Below, piece by piece: positions 31,827-42,300 of a DNA stretch of 64,000 nucleotides (positions are counted from its first letter, which is position 1; every line of letters begins with the position of its first letter). The DNA is from Neurospora tetrasperma FGSC 2508 (lineage: Eukaryota > Ascomycota > Sordariomycetes > Sordariales > Sordariaceae). The position numbers and the translations under genes are program-made. The stretch lies in contig NW_009799179.1 in NCBI RefSeq assembly GCF_000213175.1, positions 9,452,749-9,516,748 on the forward strand, read 5' to 3'. The notes beneath the pieces are model-generated. The model searched no databases and was not told the origin of the DNA. It worked only from the letters and a program-made list of their open reading frames with translations.

Positions 31827-33146
31827 CGCTATGGTTTGGTTCCGCTCCTTCCCGCAGTTGAACAAGCCCCGGAGAGGCTTGACGAGCTCGCTGAGGCCCT
31901 CTGTAGCGTTCTCACAGAGGCCCTCCAAATATCTTGCAGGCCCTCGAGACCTGAGAGGAACGTAAAATGGTGGAATAAGACGTGTGCGCAGGCATCTAGA
32001 ATATTACGCAACTATCGGTACAACAACCCGAATCCTATCCCCCAACGGGTAGGAGCGCTTCGGCAGGAGTTTAAGAGGGTAGTCAAAGAAGTAAAGCAGT
32101 TGTTTTTCGACGACCTTATTACTAAGGCGCAAGATGATAAGGATATTTATCGGATCGTGGCGTGGCACAAGCCCCGCGACCGAATGGAGGCCCCCACGCT
32201 AGTCATCAATAGGCAGACGGTTATTGAGCCAGAGGCTAAGGCAGAGGCCCTCCGCACGGCCCTGCTAGAAAGGAATAGTGAAAACGAAGACCTCGAAACT
32301 GGCTGGATACCTACGGTACTACGCCGTCGCCTACCCTAGTCGTCCGTCGTCTACGCGGATAAAGTCTATAAAACCCTGTACGGTATTGGCAATACGTCCC
32401 CCGGTACCGACGGCATTACAGTCCGTATATTGAAGGCATCCTAGGAATCTATTATAGACCGTCCAATAGCTCTATTAGGGCTGTATCGCTACCGGCTACT
32501 ACCCCCAAGTCTTCCGAAAGGCGGAAGTGGTTATAATACTAAAACCTAGGAAAGAAAGATCAAACGACGGCTAAGGGATAGCGGCCCATCTCACTCCTAT
32601 CTTGCCTCGGGAAAGGCATTGAACGCCTTATTGGTAGGCGGATTGTTTGGACGGCTATTTCTAACGGGGCTTTAAATCCCCAGCAGGCTGGTGCCTTCCT
32701 AAGGCGTTCGGCTATTGATATTGTAGAAGCTCTAGTCCACGATATCGAAGCTGCATTCGATAAGGGACTCGTTGCTGTACTAGTAACTGCGGATGTCAAA
32801 GGTGCCTTTGATGCCGTCCTAGTGAATAGGCTAGTTTTACGTTTGCGGGAGCAAGGGTGGCCAGACTGCGTGGTCCGCTGGGTTGAGTCTTTTATGACGG
32901 ACCGTATGGCCTGCGTTCGATACCCGGGGGTGACTACTCCTATGCGTCGCTTTAGATGCGGGCTCCCCTAGGGCTCACCAGCTTCGCCAATTATCTACCT
33001 GCTCTATATAGAGCTAGTACACCGCCTCGGGGAGAGCGAAGCGCAGCATTTTGGATATGCAGACGACTGTGCAGTCCTTATCACTGGCTCTTCGAACGAG
33101 GAAGTTGCAGGGAAGGCCCAACGAGAGTTGGACGCCATGGTCTAAG
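31827..33146 (+). mobile_element. Decayed LINE (non-LTR retrotransposon) fragment
   Basis: Frames interrupted by many TAG/TAA codons spell part of a LINE ORF2. The pre-RT region has VEQAPERLDELAEALCSVLT and VKWWNKTCAQASRILRNYRY; the reverse transcriptase part has NTSPGTDGITVRILKAS, an ADVKGAFDAVLVNRLVLRLR block and the catalytic FGYADDCAVLITGSS. The endonuclease and 3' end are missing. Stops such as TGG-to-TAG are consistent with RIP. The fragment follows the NLR gene by 160 bases and is joined directly to an ankyrin relic. It is Tad-like in type; exact clade not determined. Confidence 0.8.
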
Positions 33147-33230
33147 AATGAGAATGGATGGACAGCGCTACATTGGGCAGCAGGGAATGGGCATGAGGCG
33201 GTTATTAAGCTACTCAGGCTCGCATCCTAA
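33147..33230 (+). pseudogene. Ankyrin-repeat relic
   Basis: The frame NENGWTALHWAAGNGHEAVI followed by KLLRLAS is one ankyrin repeat (GxTALHxAAxxGHxxVxxLL). It begins immediately after the reverse transcriptase sequence loses its frame and stops at TAA. I infer a leftover from an ankyrin-domain gene, perhaps the C-terminal part of an NLR or HET-type protein, brought next to the LINE by insertion or deletion. Confidence 0.6.
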
Positions 33231-35256
33231 GAGGCAGGCTTGGAGGACAACTCCACCTTGAGTCAGCCTTTGACAATCTTTCCTCCTGCAAGAATTAATC
33301 TTGGTTTACTCCCCAATCTTTATTGTTTACTCCCTATTGCTTCCTATCGTATTAGAAGTCCCCTTGGTCGTCGCACATCTCAATAGCAACACTAGAGGGA
33401 CCGCAGTGCCAATATTACGCAGAATGTATTCGTAATAGTTAAAGGTGATAGAACTTTCTCGTATGTTCTGGCAGGCGCAGAGGGCTCTAGCAACAATGCC
33501 TCGCCTTGTGCTCAAGCTTTCGGTCGATCTTTCGGGTCCCAGATGGTCGATATTATGTCGTGGATGCGGGGTTTGACGTGCGGCAGGGAATCGTGGATTT
33601 GCAAGACTGGAGGAATGAAGAAAGGAGGCCTCGCCGTGCGAGGAGCCCGCCTTGAAGAAGTATCAAGTTGAAGAAATTACGGAAGTTGACTCTTCCCTTT
33701 CAGAATCTTTTGTCAATGACAATCTTCCCCGAGTCAGTCGTACCGCAGATGTTGAGTGTCTTTCTCCTTTGGAATCTTCTTATGCTAGTACAATTCGGAA
33801 CGGTTCTCAGACACTTAGACACGCTCAATCTTTCAGCAGTAGATGGCGAGGACCAATTGCGATGGATCAGATAAAGCGATGCTTTGTCATCCCTGCCTTA
33901 ACCTGCCTTCTTCATCTACCTGCCTTAACCTACCTTCTTCATCTGCCTGCATTAGCCCACCTCTTCCCTATTGTCTGCCTTGACTTAAGTGCATGCCTGA
34001 GGAACTAGGCAGATCAAGCCTGTCGTCTGTTATACTCTAGCAATGTCAAGGAACGCTAATATTGCACGCGAAGCCCAGAGGCCACCACGCGTATCACAAC
34101 TACTTCAAGCATGGCTTCAAGCCAAGCACCTCGCCGTCGCTACCTCCATATGCTGAGGGTTGAGTAGACGGACGGTATGGTGGGATGGCTTTAAGCCTGG
34201 GTGGGGGCCCGTGTCAGCATCCCCGCCTCCATAGGATACTTGTATGGGCTTGGCTTGAAGCGAGGCTGGAAGCCTTGATATCAAATAAAACACTACCCGA
34301 AGTGAACCCTCTGGTTGCCTTTTTGGCATGTCCTCCATTGCAGCATCAAAGCTGCATTTGATCCTTGAAAGACGAAACGTTGATGTGGCACGCTGACATC
34401 AGGCTTGATGTAAAGGACGTCGCCAATCCAACAAGAGAGAAGAGAATGTGTTGCGCCTTTCTGAGGGCAGTGAAAGTCGCCGGAGAAGGTATCTTCCGAA
34501 TGAAAAAGAAAGGAGACTAGATCACCTAGACAAGGCAGCAGGATGCTTGTCGTCAGATCCACATTCCAAATTGTGTCGACGCCAATGCAACTTGTTCTTC
34601 ATGTGTCTCCCGATAGCGCAACCATCCAATATCTGCGAGCGTCTGCATGACAACCACCGCAGATGATAGCAGTGGCACGGTATGGATAACCGAAAGGGCT
34701 TTTTAGATGCCAATCCACCATGGTCGAAGACGTCGTACTTCATACAACATGGAGTAAAGGTGAAGAGAGTTTCTTCATGGATTGTGTTTCAAGATAAAAG
34801 TTCAGGACATCCCCCGATTTTTGGGTGCCTTATTCTCGCATTCACATCCTATCCTTGTATCATCAGACTTGGACATGTGTCACAGGGTTAGCCTTGTGAT
34901 GGTTCGTCGCACGTGATTGGCCTTATGCCATTCACGCACGTTGTGCCAGCTTGCAGCCGCTTCTGAGACTGCTGCAAGCTGTCAGCTGACTGGCCTATGC
35001 GGCGCTCCACATCTGGGCGCCTACATAAGGCCAGTCTCTGGGCACAGCCTTGCGACTGTTCCCTTTCTCCTTCGTGCAATTACGCATAATCACATCTACA
35101 CCCACCCCTTGCCCGTGATAACATGTCAGTTGTCAACTCTTCAACACCCTCATAGGAACGAACATCACACCACTCCACGCACACTCGTTCTCCTCTTGCA
35201 ACTTTTGGACCCGAACTCAATCCGGATCACGTACGTATAGTCGAGAGATTGACATT
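33231..35256. other. 2-kb region with relics and small repeats, no supported gene
   Basis: Contains an imperfect 27-bp tandem repeat (about 33892-33970; CTGCCTTAACCTGCCTTCTT units). Inverted pairs include GCTTCAAGCCAAGC at about 34112 against GCTTGGCTTGAAGC near 34250, and TGGCCTTATG near 34918 against CATAAGGCCA near 35022. These could be short MITE-like hairpins. Frames here are short and unrecognised. Confidence 0.4.
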
Positions 35257-35934
35257 TTGGAAACGAAGCCATATACACGACATCCAAGAGACCTGAATTC
35301 AGCACCAGCCTCAATGGATCATACTAACCCCGTTTACCTGTCTCATCCGCAATCCGAAAAGGACTTTCTGGCTCAATACTACGCCAGGCTCTCCTTAGCG
35401 GACACGGATGCGGACAAAAAAATCTCCCATTCCCGCAACTGCCCCTTCCACTGTCACGGTTACACCTGAAGCGTCAGCCCAGCAATCCCAGATTGTCACA
35501 GAGACCACGGGCACGGGAGCTACAGGCCTCACCATCGCTACAGTTACGGGCATCGCGGGCACATCTACGCACACTATAACCGGACCGGACGGAACCGTCC
35601 TCGTCCCACCTCCCATTCCCGCCCACCCCGGTTGTGAACTCTCCCTGCAAATGGCTAAAGTGATGGAAGATTCTGCGATCGAGCATTGTTGCGACTATAT
35701 GAAGGCTAAGAATCTGCTCAGAGATAAGGTAAGTAAACGAGTAGCAAAAAGTTAGATGAGGAACTGGAAACTTACTATCACTAGATCGTGGCAAAGGTCC
35801 TCGAGAACACTCAGGAGAAGCTCATGGAATTGTTGCAAAATGAACTTGATCGGATGAGCAGCGAGGAGGAGGAGGATGATCTCGACCTTGACTCCGACTG
35901 TGACAAGGACTGTGATCAGGGCTTGGAACAGTAG
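35257..35934 (+). CDS. Small orphan gene, possibly frame-broken in an A-run
   Basis: A 5' frame from 35257 (or the ATG at 35314, MDHTNPVYLSHPQ) reads to DTDADKK at an A7 run (35416-35422). Six A instead of seven would carry it into SPIPATAPSTVTVTPEASA, a Thr/Ala-rich stretch, then PAHPGCELSLQMAKVMEDSA and CCDYMKAKNLLRDK. An intron (35729-35784) joins this to IVAKVLENTQEKLMELLQNE and an acidic tail ending DCDQGLEQ. Alternatively translation starts at 35408 (MRTKKSPIPATA) and gives an uninterrupted protein of about 156 residues. No known domain. The last codons lie within a repeat arm (35898-36097), so the stop region is shared with an inverted copy at 36416-36615. Function unknown. Confidence 0.5.
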
Positions 35935-36615
35935 TTCAATTCAGCTGATAAACTACTTTGGTCTCGAAGGCCTTGTTGATCCTCTCAACCTCCAAGGGAA
36001 GGCTGGGCTTTAAGGCCTTCTTATACCAAAGGGAATCGGTACGTACTTGAGGTACGTATCAAGCCTTGTCGCCTGAGGCCTCAAGGCATCTATCTAGCAG
36101 TCTTCATACATGTGGATCTTCTGAATGCCTTCATCCATTCTCCATCTTCTTTCTGGCGCTGTCCTTTATCCGGGCGCCGTGCTTCTTGCTTGGTTGGCTG
36201 TGGCTGCTTCTGAAATGACTGGGGATTGTCAGTGGCCGCGGGTCCGGCCGAGGGTCCGGCCGTGGGTCCGGCCGTGGGTCCGACCGAGGGTCCGACCGAG
36301 GTGAGTGTTGCGGCCGGATGCCACCGGGCATCTCGAGGCTAATGCCAGGCGTTTGAGGCTCTGCTGAGCCTTGCGACCCTAACCCCTGGACTGTGGGCAA
36401 TGTCCGTGTGACAGTTAGATAGATGCCTTGAAGCCTCAGGCGACAAGGCTTGATACGTACCTCAGTACGTACCAAACCTCTTTAGCATAAGAAGGCCTTG
36501 AAACCCAACCTTCGGTTGAAGGTTGAAAGGATCAACAAGGCCTTCGAGACCAAAGTAGTTTATTGGCTGAATTGAACTACTGTTCTAAGCCCAGAACTCT
36601 GCCCTTGTCACACTA
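35898..36615. mobile_element. Repeat with 200-bp inverted arms
   Basis: The arm 35898-36097 is matched in reverse complement by 36416-36615. Shared blocks include CAGTAGTTCAATTCAG, AAACTACTTTGGTCTCGAAG, GGTACGTATCAAGCCTTGTC and CAAGGCATCTATCTA. The central segment 36098-36415 contains the minisatellite at 36235-36302. No transposase is encoded. I infer a non-autonomous inverted-repeat element or a rearranged repeat; the outer ends are not precisely defined because similarity fades gradually. Confidence 0.65.
36235..36302. repeat. 12-bp minisatellite
   Basis: Five to six imperfect copies of GGGTCCGGCCGT or GGGTCCGACCGA. On minus they encode a DPRPDPRP run. The copy at 36616-36985 has only two to three units. 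Confidence 0.75.
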
Positions 36616-36985
36616 ACAGTCTGCATACATGTGGATCTTCTGAATACCTTCATCCATTCTCCATCTTCCTTCTGGCGCTGTCCTTTATCTGGGCGCTCTG
36701 CTTCTTGTTTGGTTGGCTGTGGTTGCTTCTGGGATGACTGGGGATTGTCTTATGGTGCTTTATCAGCGTCTTCGGAATTTCTATGGTTGGCTCGCTAGCC
36801 CGATGGTATTGAGAGGAGTTCGGGTAAGCAGTGCCTAGTGGCCGAGGGTCCGGCCGAGGGTTCGGCCGAGGTGAGTGTTTCGGCCGGAGGCCACCGGGCA
36901 TCTCGAGGCTAATGCCAGGCGTTGAGACTCTGTTGAGCCTTGACCCTGGACTGTGGGCGAATGTCCGTGTGACAGTTGCCAAGCA
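36616..36985. repeat. Second direct copy of the repeat core
   Basis: Matches 36098-36415 in the same orientation (CATACATGTGGATCTTCTGA, CTGGCGCTGTCCTTTATC, TTCTGGGATGACTGGGGATT). Part of it, from about 36750 to 36835, is absent from the first copy but present in the copy at 715-1115. On minus all three copies share a frame resembling SQPxKKxxAxIKDSARxKME, so they may derive from a coding repeat. Confidence 0.65.
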
Positions 36986-39061
36986 ATGTCCATTGTTCGG
37001 AACCTTCGTCTAAATCTTTATTTGAATTATAATCCCTTCTCTTCGCGAGTACTACAACATCAGCTTGAGCTACTATATACTTCTATAAAGCAATAATAAT
37101 TACTATTAATTGAACTATTAGTACCTGCTTCTATTCCTCGGTACCGTCTATATATAAATGCCTGTATATTATATAGCGTGTATAGTCGGCTAGAAAGCTC
37201 TTGTAGATAGTAATAGACTTTTTCTTATTTCGGTATACATTAAACTAAACTTTACTAGCCTCTTTTGGTATTAATTGTAATATATTTATAATAAATCTAA
37301 AAAGTATTAGTATATAATATTAAAGAAAATAGTAAAATAATAAAGTATATACCTATTTTATAGATACTACGCGCGTTCTCGCTAGGCTTTAATCTTCTTA
37401 CAAAGCGAACGCTCATGTATTGTTACTATAAATTCGTCGACGTCGGCAAATACTCTTCTTTTCCATTCTTCGTCGTCGGGTACAATCGGCGGTATCGGCG
37501 GTTTTTGTAGCTCCATCCCTTCTATATTGTATATAGATAGAGTATAATCGGCACCGTAAGACTCAAATAATACTCTCTCAAGCTGCAATAGCTAACGAGC
37601 TTAGTATATTTGGGAGGAGAAATTTATTAGAAAACTCGGAAGGAGGGTTTCATATAAAAACCAACGCAACCCTCGCAATGTAAGGGCCGTAATTCATACG
37701 GTAGAATCAACGGGGAAGAATGGATATACAATAAATGCAATTAGAATAGGACAGAAGTTTGCTTGTTTGGTTCAGTCGGGAATCCGAGGGTAAAGACACA
37801 ATTTATATCTTGAGGCCCTTCTAACTCGCCTGAAGCAATATACGTACGGAGAAAAGTATTCACCAAAGCCAACCACACCTTCCAAAAGCCAACGATACCT
37901 TCCAGGTAGATGTACTAAGTATATGGAATAGGTGTCAGGGGTAAATAAATGGCAGGGGTAAGCACCTTGTGTAGTGTATGCCTAGCCCACTCAGCTGGGC
38001 TTGGCGTAAGTGGAACGGTGCACTCGACGGCGAAGGCAATGAAAACGGTTCTAGAAACGGCGGCGGCGTTTTTGGCTGAGTCATCCAAACCCCTGTAAAA
38101 ACCTCCTCCCATAGACATGCTTCCGATTGGTAGCTTATCTATGGGAGAGCGGACGGGATCCCGAGTTTTCTACCATCTATGGTCGTATGTGCTGTTATGC
38201 CCTTCAAAACGGGCTTATGTGTGTGTTGCGTGACTTTTGTTACTGGGTGATTTCTCTCACTCTGGACTTTTTGTTCCGTTGGCTACCTAGGTAGAGGTAG
38301 AGGTAAGGAACGCGAATGCAAGGGGTTAGAAAGTAATGGGGGAAGGGGTACAAAGTCAAAAGGGGAAGAGCAGCATGTCCATCAAAAGAGAAGTCAAATA
38401 GACTAGGGATTTGAAGTGATTTGAAAGATCAAATAATAGTAGGAAGTAGAAGTAGAGTGAGGTTTGTGCAGTGGTGTATATGAATGAGGTTGGTTATCTG
38501 AGATAGAAAACCAAGTGGCGGTTCTGGCTGGGTAGTTAGTAACAGGATCAGTTTCACACACTTTAAGCTCTTGTTGAAAAATTGGTCAAAACTTCTTAAT
38601 CCGAATCAGTATTTCACCTCAAGCTCTAATCAGTACTTCACCTCAAAGGTCTTTTGTTTATGTTCTTAATGTTAACCTAGAGGTACTAACAACAGCCATC
38701 ATGTTCTTCATTCTTGAAAGCTTCACGCTTCAGACTTCAGTAACAATCTGCTACACACATCACCAAAGCCAGAGCTATTCAGCGTGCACCAGACAAAGCA
38801 AGAAGACGAGGTAACTCCTCTGCGTCGTTGATCGTAAGCATACCATCTTCAGGGACTCCACGAATAGGATTATCTAGATATAAGTGAGATACATGGTTAG
38901 GTAGCGATCAAGGCTTGAACCTGAAAAGTAACGCAAGAGTGAGTGTCCAAGTCATCTTTCGTTAATCGAAAGGTCAGAATCCTGCCTGGCTTGGTAAACC
39001 ATCACGCTAGTCTCATAATAATATACCCGAGCCTAGTAAGATACTACTTTCCAGACGGGAG
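36986..39061. other. AT-rich, gene-poor segment
   Basis: From 37010 to 37380 the sequence is strongly AT-rich, as in RIP-degraded repeats. A minus frame at 37382-37588 (ending PDDEEWKRRVFADVDEFIV and a short tail) looks protein-like but is isolated; it may be a relic. The remainder to 39061 holds short frames only. The last bases before the solo LTR (GACGGGAG) resemble a polypurine tract. Confidence 0.4.
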
Positions 39062-39325
39062 TGTTACGATCCAATAAGGAATCACTTATGTAAGCAGCTA
39101 GTTAGACCAATCAGGGCCGCGCCGGGCGCCGGGTGGCCGGGAATGGCCTCAACGGCGCAACGGCGCATACTGAAGAACCAGTATAAAGGAAGGCCTCCCC
39201 AGGCTTCCTGAATACTGGGCTCTTCAGCAAGCAATAGCTTCTACAATCGATTAGTACCTTTCGGCTACTCTTACCGTTGTTCTGATCCCAGCGATATACT
39301 CCTGTGCTTGTAACGGTTCGTCACA
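39062..39325 (+). repeat. Solo LTR, copy 2
   Basis: Starts TGTTACGATCCAATAAGG and ends GTAACGGTTCGTCACA, matching 1134-1437 at both ends. It is flanked by GGGAG on the left and CGGAG on the right, a near-match that could be a degraded 5-bp target duplication. No internal retrotransposon coding sequence remains. It is less AT-shifted than copy 1. Confidence 0.7.
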
Positions 39326-42300
39326 CGGAGCTGAAAGCGCTTGGATTTCAAGTATCCAACATGAACCGTATTCGGATAGATAGTATCGAACTACATTCTC
39401 CCCTCCTCTCCCCCTAATAGAGAGGGGGAAACAAAAAAAAGGTAGAGCATACATTCCACAATCGACCGCCGAGAGACAGAAAAAAAAAAAAAATGATGAG
39501 GAATCCAGTCATTTACTCAGCCCAAAGGTTGGTTGTCCTATTGTCCTGATCCCGTGAGTACCAACCTACCTACCTACCTCTACACAACGTTCGACCCATA
39601 TCCAGTCACTTGTATCTATCTATCTATTATGATACTTCCTAGTCCAGCCACTTTGAATCCATCCATTCATTCATCTATCTACTCCAAGCCAATCCAACGA
39701 TCTCCTTTGTCCGCTATCTACTCTATCGTAGGCGTCGGGATGGAACGAAGGAGATACCATATCTACGTACCTATGTACCTTTCAGTGCATCAAGAGCATC
39801 AACTTCAACATTAAGTTCAATTTTTGCTTCCGCTTCCACGTCTGCTTCTGCTTCCACTTCTGCTTCAGTCCCCCGTCCAGTTCCCTCCCCTCCCCCCCCA
39901 TCCCTTACTTCTGACATGCCCTCCGTCCATTTGTGATCTCCCTTCCTAAGGCATCAACACGATACCCTACCTACCAATCCTTCATTGCGCTATTTTTGTT
40001 GTCGGTCCTGATTCCCAAGCAGGGACTTTCCCCATACTGCGTACATAGCCTGTAGCCCGTAGCCCGTAGCCAAGAAAATCTATTGTAAGTAGTGTGGTGT
40101 AGAGGGTAAATAGTCTCTCTCTATTTATATCCGCCTCGTCACGGTGATTGATAGTGACTGACGCACTGTGACGAATGCTGCTCCTGCTGACCACGACGAC
40201 AACGGGGAGTGAGCTGACCAAGACAACAAACGAAAGTTATAAAATAAGATCTGACAGAAAAAAGGCTTCTAGGTTATTCCCTATAAATGTGAGGAGGCAG
40301 AGAGGGGTCCTGGACCTTGACCTATATGATAATGGATATAGGCGCCGAGGAAGTGTACACTACCTAGCTGATGCAGGTAGTGTAGGTAGTGTAGAACCAT
40401 GGACGTTCAGCATCAGTATGAAAGAAAGGGCAGGGTGAAAATGAGTGAATCGCGAAACCAAGGAGCTAATGTAGTCCGAAGGCACAGCTTACCGCCGAAT
40501 TTCGCCTCCCGTGTTTTGCAATGTGGACTACACCCTCCAAGAATATCCTTTTTGTTTTCTCTCATCAACAACGCTGGGGAGGAAGTCTGCACGTGTACAT
40601 CACTTGATGCTGAGCTGAGATATCTTTGGCGCCCCATGCGTAAACTGCGTAATATACCTAGATATTGTCATCCGGGGAGCCAGGTTCCTAATGAGCACAC
40701 AAAAGAGGCAGGGAAAAGGAAAAGAAGCCACACCAAATCCCAAAAGAGACGAGAGAGGCGATAAAAGGTGCCAGGCCGGCGGTCGAGGCCAGCCCAACAG
40801 ACCAGGCTGGATCACATATCCACACATCCACACACCGGACCTACACTAACTGGGTTCGGTTGGTTGGAACCCCCCCGGGGCGCTTCCTACCCATCGAGCC
40901 ATCCCACTGGGACTGGTGGGTTTTGGTCACTGGACCTGGGATCTGGCTGGCAGCACTACCCGGCGATACATAGCTGAAAAGAGACAGTCAAGAAGCTGAT
41001 GTACAGAACAATGGCCATTGTTCCTCGCCACTGAATATTAAGGAGATGGAGGACACGGCTCGGACCAAGAGAAAAATGCCGCGATTGGGGTTCGGATTGC
41101 TTGTCCGTACCGTCCGGTCTTTTGTGACGATTCGCCATGATAAATGGTCAAGTGTTGGGCGATATTGGATGCGGCTGAGGCGTACATAGTGGCAAAATGT
41201 CAACCTCGCCTTCGGCTTTAAACTGGCCTCCATTAGTGTTCCCAGGGCTCATTCTGCTGGGCGTGATGACCATCTGGAGGATAACTTGACGAAGGTGATT
41301 CGATAAGCTGTGGAGATAACGGACCCCATCAACATATGAGGAGACCTAGACGCCGTTCGTCGGATTTTGTAGAAACCAGTTATCGGTGCTCGGCATCTTA
41401 TCTCCTCCTCATCGTCTTCAGATGCCACTTTCATTGTCAACCAAACAAACGTTGAAATCTTGCTCGTCCGACGGCTACCCACTAGGTAGTGTATCACCAC
41501 ATGATGTCTTGCATGTCCTCGTCCTTGCCTTGCTCCATAATCCGGTCCATCACAATCACAACGCAACAATCACGTCGCCGGGAATCGACATGACGACCCA
41601 AGAAATCTCTCAAGATCAGAGCCATGGTGAAATAGTCGTAAGTAGCGCATGATGCGGCATGAATTGGTGGAGTGCGCGAGGTTCGTGGTTGGAGAAAGCT
41701 CGGGGTGTGTCGGTGATGATGATGATAAGATTATTTTAACTAGTGTAGCGAAGCGGACATTTTCCATCTTTTTGTGAGTGATCTGCGAACAGGACCTGGC
41801 CTCCTCGCATGAAGATCATGTCACTTGAATGTGAAGAGGCTCTTTGTCCCGGTTGGGAGAGAAGATGAGTGAAGAACTCGAGGTGATGGAGAGGGGAGGG
41901 TGGGACCCCTAATTGGTTGTCGGTCGGGGACACTGTGAGATCCCCCATGTGGTTCTCCGCCTATTGACCCATGCGAGGCCAATGACGAGCAGCGCACAAC
42001 CGCCCGGTCTAACGTAGCACTTTACTGTGTGGGTTTAGGTACAATGTGCAGAGCGAAGCGTGCAAAGGCAGCATTGAGTAGTCCCCACGATGTGCATATG
42101 CGAGTTCGCGAGGAGCGTGATGACTGCATACGTAGCCATGTTTTTGGCGAACTGTGTGGCTGGGGTGTTTACTTGAAAAAAGAGGAGACTGGGGCGGGCA
42201 GGGCAGATTCCGAAGAAAGACAGGGGAAATAAAGCAAGAAAAAAGAAAAGAAAAAAACAGACAAATTCCCGAAGGCTCGGTCCTGGAACAGGAATCTGGA

